Source of the DNA: Jannaschia rubra
Lineage (GTDB): Bacteria; Pseudomonadota; Alphaproteobacteria; Rhodobacterales; Rhodobacteraceae
Length of the DNA stretch: 64,000 bases
Direction: 5' to 3'
Assembly: GCF_001403735.1 (NCBI RefSeq)
Contig: NZ_CXPG01000022.1
Span: forward strand, 1 to 64,000
Shown: piece after piece, positions 57,554 to 64,000 of the stretch
How the letters are laid out: the number at the start of each line of letters is the position of its first letter
Position numbering within the stretch: the stretch's first letter is position 1
The notes under the pieces: model-generated
Databases searched by the model: none
Seen by the model: only the letters and a program-made list of their open reading frames with translations
Told to the model about the DNA's origin: nothing
Made by a program: the position numbers and the translations under genes

Positions 57554-59893
57554 TCAATGCCCGTGCGCCAGCGCCCCCTGCGCCATGCGCGTGGCCACCC
57601 GCTCGCCGCCTTCAGGCGGCGGCGCGTCGCCCCCGGCCCGCAGAAGGCGCATCGCATTGGCCACGACCAGGAGCGAAACGCCCACGTCGGCGGCGATGGC
57701 GCCCCACATGGAGGCCAGGCCGAACGCCGTCAGCCCGACGAACAGCGCCTTGGTGGCAAGCGCCAGCGCGATGTTCTGACGGATGACGCCCATGGTCCGG
57801 CGCGAGTGCCCGACGAGCCAGGGAACCTTGCCGATGTCGTCGGTCATCAGCGCGATGTCCGCCGTCTCGATGGCCGCATCCGAGCCGACGGCGCCCATGG
57901 CGATGGCGAAATGCGCCCGCGCCATGGCCGGCGCGTCGTTCACCCCGTCGCCGATCATGGCGACCACGTCATGGCGCGCGACCAGCTCCTCGATGGCCGC
58001 GACCTTGTCCTCCGGCAGCAGCTCTGCACGGACCTCGTCGATGCCGACCTCGGCGGCGACCGCACGCGCCGTGCGCTCATTGTCGCCCGTGAGCATGACG
58101 ATGGTGGTCACGCCCTGCTCGTGGAGCCGCGCCACGATCTCCCTGGCATCGGGACGGATGCGGTCGCGCAGCGCGATGAGCCCCATCAGCCGGTCGCCCG
58201 ACCCCACGGCCACGAGGGTGCTGCCCGCGCCCTCGATCCGCTCCGCCAGGTCGCGCGGGATCGCGTCCCCGAGCCCCTTCTCGGCGGCGAAGCGGTCGGA
58301 GCCCAGCCAGATCGGTCCGCCCCGCCACGTCCCCTCGACGCCGCGGCCGGGGACGGTGCGCGTGTCCTCGGCCGCCGCGCGCGCGATGCCGTCGCGCTCG
58401 CCACGGGCCAGGATCGCGCGCGCCAGCGGGTGAGAGGAGCGCGCCTCCAGCCCCACGGCCGCCTCCAGCAGGTCGCGCTCGGAGGCGTCGCCCAAGGGGT
58501 GCAGCCCCGCCACCTCCGGCTCGCCCATCGTGATCGTGCCGGTCTTGTCCATGGCCAGCGCGGTCATCCGGGCCGGCGCCTCGACATAGGCCCCGCCCTT
58601 GATCAGCACGCCGCTCCGCGCCGAGGAGGCCAGCGCCGCGACGATCGAGACGGGCGTGGAGATGACCAGCGCGCAGGGGCAGGCGATCACCAGTAGCACC
58701 AGCGCGTTGTAGATCCAGTAGTCCCAGGCTCCGCCCAGCAGGAGCGGCGGCAGCAGCGCGATCAGCACCGCCAGAGCCATGACGATGGGCGTGTAGATGC
58801 GAGCGAAGCGGGTCACCCACTGCTCGACCTCGGCGCGGCGCGAATGGGCGTCGCCCACCATGCGGATGATCTTGGACAGCACCGTGTCCGAGGCGGGCTT
58901 GGTCGCGCGCACCGTCAGCGTGCCCTCGCCGTTGATCGTGCCGGCATAGACTTCGTCGCCGGCCTCCTTGGGCACCAGCGCGCTTTCCCCGGTGATCGGC
59001 GCCTGGTCGACGGCGCCCGCGCCGTCCGTCACCTCGCCGTCGAGCGGGATGCGGTCGCCACCGCGCACCACGAAGCGCGTCCCGACCGCGACCTCCGCCG
59101 CGGGCACGTCCGCCTCCGAGCCGTCGTCCCGGATCACCCGCGCCGTGGGCGGCGCGAGATCCAGCAGCGCGGCGACCGCGTTCCTCGCACGCCCCACGCT
59201 CCAACTCTCCAGCGTCAAGGACAGGGCGAAGAAGAAAGCCACCGTCGCCGCCTCGAAATACTCGCCGAGCGCGATGGCCCCCGCGACGGCCACGACCATC
59301 AAGAGGTTCATGTCGGGCGCGAGCCGCCGCGCCGCCGACCACGCCTTGGGCGCGACGAGCCAGACGCCGAACACGATGGCGACGAGGAAGGCGACTACCT
59401 CGATCAACGGCATGGGCACCTCGCCATGACCCGAGAACAGCCCGACCGCGCCGATGGCGCCGGACTCGAAGACGTGCCAGCCGAAGCCGGCCGCCCAGAA
59501 GCCGCCCGATACCGCGGTGAACAGCCGCTGGCGGCGGAAATGCGCGGCCTGGTCGGCCTCCGCGGTTTCCGCGTCCCAGGGCTTGGCGCTCATCCCGGTG
59601 GAGCCGACGATCTTGACGATCTGGTCGTCGCGCAGGGGCTTCGCGCCCTCCAGCACGGTCATCCGGCCGTTGAGCACGTCGAAGGCCAGATGCTCGGCGC
59701 CGCCCACCTCGGGCCCGACCACGCGGTTGAGGATCGCCACCTCCTCGGCGCAATCGAGGCCGTTGACGCGGAAGCTACGCCCTGCCTCGGGGACCGGCGC
59801 GCTCGAGGCCTGCGGAGCTTGCGAGGCCTGCCCGCCGCAGCAGGTGTCGTTTGCCGCTCCTTGCTCGTCTTCGTGCTCTGCGCGCCGTTCCAT
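57554..59893 (-). CDS. zntA: Zn/Cd/Pb-exporting P1B-type ATPase
   Basis: This is a 779-residue protein. Short CC-containing N-terminus (DTCCGGQ) and a heavy-metal-associated domain with GLDCAEEV (single Cys, not the usual CxxC). Eight membrane helices with metal-site CPCALV (about residue 403) and phosphorylation motif DKTGTIT (about 451); then GDGVNDAPA. CPC plus DKTG identifies a Zn/Cd/Pb-type pump. It exports these ions from the cytoplasm. Its promoter (59922-59952) has the 19-bp spacer. Confidence 0.93.
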   Translation of the reverse strand: MERRAEHEDEQGAANDTCCGGQASQAPQASSAPVPEAGRSFRVNGLDCAEEVAILNRVVGPEVGGAEHLAFDVLNGRMTVLEGAKPLRDDQIVKIVGSTGMSAKPWDAETAEADQAAHFRRQRLFTAVSGGFWAAGFGWHVFESGAIGAVGLFSGHGEVPMPLIEVVAFLVAIVFGVWLVAPKAWSAARRLAPDMNLLMVVAVAGAIALGEYFEAATVAFFFALSLTLESWSVGRARNAVAALLDLAPPTARVIRDDGSEADVPAAEVAVGTRFVVRGGDRIPLDGEVTDGAGAVDQAPITGESALVPKEAGDEVYAGTINGEGTLTVRATKPASDTVLSKIIRMVGDAHSRRAEVEQWVTRFARIYTPIVMALAVLIALLPPLLLGGAWDYWIYNALVLLVIACPCALVISTPVSIVAALASSARSGVLIKGGAYVEAPARMTALAMDKTGTITMGEPEVAGLHPLGDASERDLLEAAVGLEARSSHPLARAILARGERDGIARAAAEDTRTVPGRGVEGTWRGGPIWLGSDRFAAEKGLGDAIPRDLAERIEGAGSTLVAVGSGDRLMGLIALRDRIRPDAREIVARLHEQGVTTIVMLTGDNERTARAVAAEVGIDEVRAELLPEDKVAAIEELVARHDVVAMIGDGVNDAPAMARAHFAIAMGAVGSDAAIETADIALMTDDIGKVPWLVGHSRRTMGVIRQNIALALATKALFVGLTAFGLASMWGAIAADVGVSLLVVANAMRLLRAGGDAPPPEGGERVATRMAQGALAHGH

Positions 59894-59921
59894 GAAGGTC
59901 TCCTGCCGAACGTCTGGCCAG

Positions 59922-59952
59922 CAAGATGGGTGCTCTAGCCGCTAGAGGTTCA
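59922..59952 (-). promoter_or_regulatory. MerR-family-type promoter of the P-type ATPase
   Basis: On the minus strand TTGAAC (59952-59947) and CATCTT (59927-59922) are 19 bp apart, with the perfect palindrome CTCTAG-CGG-CTAGAG inside. It is a strong CadR/ZntR-type arrangement. Confidence 0.75.
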
Positions 59953-60049
59953 AGGGGTTTCGTGCACAGGTTTCAACCTTTCTCACGGGTCGCGAACCGA
60001 TCGGGCGGCGTTCGCGTTCCTAGAAGGACTTGTCACGCGGAGGCCTGCC

Positions 60050-60700
60050 ATGGCGGGGAAGAACGACCGGGACGCGAACCTCAAGCGCGGCATCCGCGTC
60101 GAGACCGCCAGCTTAATCTACAACGTGCTGGAAGTCGTCGTATCGGTGACGGCCGGCCTGCTGACTGGCAGCGCGGCGCTGGTGAGCTGGGGTCTGGACA
60201 GCACGGTCGAGGCCACTTCGGCGGGCACGCTCATTTGGCGGCTGCGCGGTGAGGCGAAGGGCGGGGACCGCCGCAAAGTGCTGCACCGCAAGAAGGTTGC
60301 GCTGGCGGTCGTGGCCTGCGCCTTCTGGATCGTGGTCGCGGCGATCCTCTACGAGGCGGTGAGCGCTTTCCTGTCGCAGGAGGCGCCGGGCTTTAACTGG
60401 TGGGGCATCTCGATCCTGTTCGTCTCGCTCGTGGTCAACCCGTTCCTGGCCTGGGGGAAATACCGCTACGGCAAGCGGCTGGAGTCGCCCGCGCTGAAAT
60501 ACGACGCCAAGGACACGATGATCTGCCAGTACCAGACGGTGGTCGTCCTGATCGGTATCGGCCTGACGCAGTGGCAGGGATGGTGGTGGGCCGACCCCGT
60601 GGCGGCGCTCCTGATCGTGCCCTACGTCGCCTGGGAAGGGATCGAGGCCACGAAGGACGCCTGGTCGGTCGATCCGGACGATGCCGAGGCCGCGGCGTGA
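60050..60700 (+). CDS. CDF-like cation transporter (short)
   Basis: This is a 216-residue protein with about six membrane segments. Motifs ALVSWGLDSTVEATSAGTL and ALKYDAKDTMICQYQTVVVLIG hold acidic residues at the CDF metal site (DxxxE, DxxxC). It lacks the C-terminal domain. Divergent from the P-type ATPase, it may share the palindromic control region. The 236 bp after it (60701-60936) hold nothing I can assign. Confidence 0.82.
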   Translation: MAGKNDRDANLKRGIRVETASLIYNVLEVVVSVTAGLLTGSAALVSWGLDSTVEATSAGTLIWRLRGEAKGGDRRKVLHRKKVALAVVACAFWIVVAAILYEAVSAFLSQEAPGFNWWGISILFVSLVVNPFLAWGKYRYGKRLESPALKYDAKDTMICQYQTVVVLIGIGLTQWQGWWWADPVAALLIVPYVAWEGIEATKDAWSVDPDDAEAAA

Positions 60701-60936
60701 AGCGTGCCGAATGGAGAACGGTCAATCACGGCTGGTAGAAGACCTTGTATCTGCCACGGTGGGACGGTTGCACATCGAGAATTCCACGTAACAAGCGGAC
60801 GCTCGAAGGATCGCGACCAGCACGGAGAAGTTCCCCCTGGCGAACCTTGGGTCGTGAAAGATCCGCGTCTTCCGTGCAAAATGCAGGCGGACAAGACTCG
60901 ACCGGCGGCGGGAACGGCATTGGGAATATAGCCCGT

Positions 60937-61287
60937 CTATGCCCCGCGATAGTTGGAACACGCGTCGACTCCTTCGGCCACCGCGTCGAGAAGCGTGTCC
61001 ACATCGTCCAGGAGGCTCGCTATGCGCGGATCGCTGAGACGGTAGCGAACGAAGCGGCCATCGCGGTCGCTCGCGACGAGCCCACAGTCCAGCAGGCATC
61101 GCAGGTGGTTGGAGACGTTGGGCTGCGACAATCCCGTGCGTCCGACGATCTCGTGAACGACCAACGGCCCTTCGCACAGGGCACCCAGGATCGCCAGGCG
61201 GCTTGCGTCCGCAAAGCCGCGGAACAACTTCGTCCGCCGCTCGATGGTAGCGGCCGCGTTGTTGCGGTCGGCGACGATCTGCTCCAT
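60937..61287 (-). CDS. CmtR-like ArsR/SmtB metal sensor
   Basis: This is a 116-residue winged-helix repressor. GLSQPNVSNHLRCLLDCGLVASDRDGRFVRYRL is the recognition region. Cys64, Cys68 and Cys110 have nearly the spacing of the Cd/Pb ligands of CmtR (57, 61, 102). It should dissociate from its operator on Cd/Pb binding. It is divergent from the CDF-lspA-P450 operon; a palindrome overlaps its own start codon. Confidence 0.9.
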   Translation of the reverse strand: MEQIVADRNNAAATIERRTKLFRGFADASRLAILGALCEGPLVVHEIVGRTGLSQPNVSNHLRCLLDCGLVASDRDGRFVRYRLSDPRIASLLDDVDTLLDAVAEGVDACSNYRGA

Positions 61288-61306
61288 ATCATTCCTTGCT
61301 GATATG
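61285..61306. promoter_or_regulatory. ArsR-type operator
   Basis: The half-sites CATATCA and TGATATG are perfect around 8 bp. The site overlaps the ArsR-like start codon and lies 38 bp upstream of the CDF gene, so one repressor dimer could silence both directions. Confidence 0.7.
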
Positions 61307-61343
61307 TAGTTCCTCGACCTACCTTAGCAGGAGTATCGTGATC

Positions 61344-62198
61344 ATGGCCAACGTCGAAAGCGCCGGATCAACGGCGGACGTTCCACCCTTCCGTTACCGG
61401 GTTTCCGGCATGGATTGCGCGAAGGACGCCGCTCAGATCGAGCGGGCGGCGCACTCGGCCGGAGTCGCACCTGACGATGTGAAGGTGTCGGCGGCGACCC
61501 ACATCATGACACTGAACGCCCCCGAAGCGCGCCTTCCGGACATCGAAAAGGCCGTTGCGGTGACCGGCTACGGCTTCGACCGGATCGAGGGCGATGAAGA
61601 CATTCCGCCGAATCCTGCGCACCAGGACCCGGCCTACCGCCGCGCCCTCTGGATCGTCGTGATCCTGAACGTTGGATACGGGGTCATCGAAATGATCGGC
61701 GGTTTCATTTCCGGATCGCAGGCCGTGAAGGCCGATGCGCTCGATTTCATCGGTGATGGCGCGATCACCTTCCTCGGTCTGCTGGCCATCGGCTGGAGTC
61801 TCGCCTGGCGGGCGCGGTCGGCCCTGATCCAAGGCATTTTCCTCGGGCTCCTCGGTCTTGGCGTTCTCGGCACGACCATCGTCCGGGTCTTCGAACAAAC
61901 GACGCCGGATGCGGCTCTCATGGGCCTGCTCGGCATGATCGCCCTTGTCGTCAACGTCGTCTCCGTTCTGCCGCTTCTGCGGTTCCGCAAGGGCGACGCG
62001 AACATGCGGGCAGTCTGGCTCTTCTCGCGCAACGACGCCATCGGCAATGCGGCGGTTGTCGTTGCCGCCGGTCTGGTGGCTTGGCTGGGCAGCGCGTGGC
62101 CGGATCTCATCGTCGCTTTCGGTATCGCCGGACTGTTCCTGCATTCGTCATGGGCGATCATCCGCGATGCGCGAACCGATCTGAAGGCGGCGGCATGA
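61344..62198 (+). CDS. CDF exporter with fused heavy-metal-associated domain
   Basis: This is a 284-residue protein. N-terminal HMA-like domain (YRVSGMDCAKDAAQIERAAHSAG, single Cys in MDC) to about residue 85, then a six-helix CDF domain with AVKADALDFIGDGAITFLG and WLFSRNDAIGNAAVVVAAG. Such fusions deliver or sense metal at the transporter. I chose ATG 61344 (AGGAG 11 nt upstream); GTG 61338 is close behind. The stop overlaps lspA (ATGA). Confidence 0.85.
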   Translation: MANVESAGSTADVPPFRYRVSGMDCAKDAAQIERAAHSAGVAPDDVKVSAATHIMTLNAPEARLPDIEKAVAVTGYGFDRIEGDEDIPPNPAHQDPAYRRALWIVVILNVGYGVIEMIGGFISGSQAVKADALDFIGDGAITFLGLLAIGWSLAWRARSALIQGIFLGLLGLGVLGTTIVRVFEQTTPDAALMGLLGMIALVVNVVSVLPLLRFRKGDANMRAVWLFSRNDAIGNAAVVVAAGLVAWLGSAWPDLIVAFGIAGLFLHSSWAIIRDARTDLKAAA

Positions 62199-62695
62199 AC
62201 GCTCGCATTCTGGGTGGGCTCTGCGCCGTCGCGGCGTTCGTTATCGATCAGGGCACCAAGGCGCTTGCACTGAACACACCGGCGCTTGAGCGCGGCGTCG
62301 AGGTTCTACCCTTTCTCAATCTCGTGCGGGTTCTAAACGATGGGGTCAGCTTCGGTATGCTCGGCGGGGTCGTACCGTGGTGGGGTCTCATCGCGCTTGC
62401 TGGCGTGATCGTGGCATGGCTGCTGATCTGGCTGTGGAAGGCTCCGGACAGGCTGACGGGTGCGGCCCTAGGTCTGATCATCGGAGGCGCGCTTGGAAAT
62501 GTCCTCGACCGGGTGCGCTATCAGGCCGTCCCGGACTTTCTGGATTTCCATTACGGAACATATCACTGGCCGTCCTTCAATCTTGCGGATGTGGCGATTT
62601 TCTGCGGTGCGGCCCTGCTGTGCTGGGACAGCTTTCGGTCGGCGAAAAACAAGCCCGAACGTAACCACCGCAAAGAAAGCGCCACGGGGAAATAA
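62195..62695 (+). CDS. lspA: Signal peptidase II (second copy)
   Basis: This is a 166-residue protein with four helices: FVIDQGTKALAL, VLNDGVSFGML, GGALGNVLDRVRYQAVPDFLDFH and FNLADVAIFCG carry the LspA catalytic Asp pair. It differs clearly from the copy at 54948. Directly following an exporter gene under a CmtR-like repressor, it matches the reported association of LspA with Pb/Cd resistance. The tail is basic. Confidence 0.92.
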   Translation: MNARILGGLCAVAAFVIDQGTKALALNTPALERGVEVLPFLNLVRVLNDGVSFGMLGGVVPWWGLIALAGVIVAWLLIWLWKAPDRLTGAALGLIIGGALGNVLDRVRYQAVPDFLDFHYGTYHWPSFNLADVAIFCGAALLCWDSFRSAKNKPERNHRKESATGK

Positions 62696-62698
62696 TCG

Positions 62699-63955
62699 AT
62701 GTCCAGCATTCCATCCTCAAAGGGCTTCGACAGCACGCTCGCCCTGCTGCGCAACCCATATGGGTTCATTCCGGACACATGCCGTGACCTTGACGCAGAC
62801 CTGTTCGAGACCCGCATCCTCTTGCAGAAGACGATCTGCATGACCGGTGCCGCAGCAGCGGAGGTCTTCTATTCCGAGGATGGGCTCGTGCGCGCAGGCT
62901 CGATGCCGAAGCGTATCCAGAAAACCCTGCTCGGCGAAAAGGGCATCCAGGGGCTCGATGGCGAGGCCCACCGTCATCGGAAGCGGATGTTCATGTCGCT
63001 CATGGCGACCGAGCGAATCGAAGCTCTCGAAAACACGACGCGGGATTTGTTGGACCGCTACGCACGGGACTGGCAAGCGGCGGAGAAGGTCGTTCTCTAC
63101 GACGAAGTGCGCGAAATCCTCACCAGAGCCGCCTGCGCCTGGTCGGGCGTGCCGCTTCCCGAAGCGGAGGTCCAGACGCGGACGGCGCAGATGACAGCGC
63201 TCTTTCAGCACGCCGGGGCGGTCGGCTGGAAGCATTGGGGCGCGCGTCTGGCACGGCATCGCGCAGAGCGTTGGGCGGCCGGGATTATCGAGCAGGTGCG
63301 CGACGGAAGCCTTCAGCCGGGACAGGAAAGCGCCGCCCATGTCGTCGCGATGTGGCGGGACCTGGACGGAGAGCCGCTGACCCCCCGGGTGGCCGCCGTG
63401 GAGTTGCTGAACGTCCTGCGCCCCACCGTCGCGGTCTCGGTGTTCATCGTTCAGGCCGCGCACGCCCTGCACCGGCAACCTACGTGGCGGCAGAGACTGA
63501 AGGACGACGAAAGGCACCTTGAGTCCTTCGTGCAGGAGGTCCGCCGTCTCTATCCGTTCTTTCCCGCGGTCGCGGCACGGGTGAAGCGCGATTTCGAGTG
63601 GCGGGGGTATCGTTTTGCGGAAGGCCGAAGAGTCCTGCTCGACCTCCACGGCACGAACACCGACCCTCGTTCATGGAGTGCGCCGGACGAGTTCCGCCCC
63701 GAGCGGTTTCAGGAGTGGGATGAGAATCCCTTCGACTTCATTCCGCAGGGAGGTGGCGACCATCTTACGAACCACCGCTGTCCGGGCGAATGGATCGCGA
63801 TTGGCCTGATGAAGGCGTTCTGCGGATACTTCGTGAGTTCCATCGACTACGACGTGCCGGATCAGGAACTGGAGAGCGGTGCGGGCGATGTGCCTCCCTT
63901 GCCCAAAACCGGGTTCGTCATGCGCGGTGTCAAGCGTCGTCAGCAAGCACGATAG
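62699..63955 (+). CDS. CYP152-type fatty acid peroxygenase (cytochrome P450)
   Basis: This is a 418-residue protein. It has EVRRLYPFFPAV (Arg-Pro pair that holds the fatty-acid carboxylate in CYP152), the PERF motif and the heme loop GGGDHLTNHRCPGEW with Cys ligand. It lacks the usual AGxxT I-helix motif (LRPTVAVS instead), as peroxygenases do. It would hydroxylate fatty acids with hydrogen peroxide. It is 3 nt after lspA, hence in the metal-responsive operon. The last 45 bp of the window hold nothing. Confidence 0.9.
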   Translation: MSSIPSSKGFDSTLALLRNPYGFIPDTCRDLDADLFETRILLQKTICMTGAAAAEVFYSEDGLVRAGSMPKRIQKTLLGEKGIQGLDGEAHRHRKRMFMSLMATERIEALENTTRDLLDRYARDWQAAEKVVLYDEVREILTRAACAWSGVPLPEAEVQTRTAQMTALFQHAGAVGWKHWGARLARHRAERWAAGIIEQVRDGSLQPGQESAAHVVAMWRDLDGEPLTPRVAAVELLNVLRPTVAVSVFIVQAAHALHRQPTWRQRLKDDERHLESFVQEVRRLYPFFPAVAARVKRDFEWRGYRFAEGRRVLLDLHGTNTDPRSWSAPDEFRPERFQEWDENPFDFIPQGGGDHLTNHRCPGEWIAIGLMKAFCGYFVSSIDYDVPDQELESGAGDVPPLPKTGFVMRGVKRRQQAR

Positions 63956-64000
63956 CCAACGTTCGACACCGAACCGCCACCGGGAACTTCCGCGTTCCAT

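Overview
The window reads as part of a large GC-rich conjugative plasmid (or integrative conjugative element) from an alphaproteobacterium. Rhodobacterales (Roseobacter/Paracoccus relatives) is the best guess. The reasons are the codon and base composition, the VirB/VirD/VirC-type transfer genes with rhizobial rcgA/rcgR-like neighbours, and a heavy-metal island. I see no replication initiator, rRNA, tRNA or CRISPR, and both ends of the window lie in open sequence.

Left part (1-11.7 kb): compact plus-strand operons of small plasmid genes. They encode a DUF1419-like protein, a ParB-fold protein with no ParA beside it, a zinc-finger-like protein, a plasmid SSB, a stand-alone TSCPD domain and an ArdC-type antirestriction protein. 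Long GC-rich hairpin-rich leaders separate them, and two leaders share sequence. A lower-GC module sits inside this block. It has an operator and promoter, a strongly folded leader of about 250 nt, a 55-residue peptide, an XRE regulator and a retron-type reverse transcriptase (4.2-6.0 kb). With the candidate oriT near 13.8 kb, this block has the content expected of a conjugative leading region, the DNA that would enter a recipient first.

Transfer part (11.7-38.9 kb): a VirC1-like ATPase and a tandem ribbon-helix-helix VirC2-like protein are followed by 51 consecutive in-register 7-bp repeats (13179-13535). Next come a 23-bp perfect inverted repeat and a T-DNA-border-like nic candidate, then mobC, a VirD2-type relaxase, VirD4 and a zeta-toxin-like kinase. 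A single-chain restriction-modification enzyme sits between these and a minus-strand virB operon, which carries virB1, 2, 3, 4, a small lipoprotein gene, a VirB5/transglycosylase chimera, virB5, 8, 9, 10, 11, two small genes and virB6. Upstream lie rcgR/rcgA-like regulatory genes.

Right part (39-64 kb): a resolvase borders a mercury operon (merR / merT-merF-merA). A long metal and envelope island follows: CadR/PbrR-like and CmtR-like regulators, three cation-diffusion-facilitator-type exporters, a Zn/Cd/Pb P-type ATPase, a ZIP permease, two SCO proteins, DsbB/DsbA, a PCuAC copper chaperone, an M23 peptidase, two L,D-transpeptidases, two lspA genes, lnt and a CYP152-type peroxygenase. Four promoters with the 19-bp spacer typical of MerR-family control can be read in it, and an ArsR-type operator precedes the last operon.
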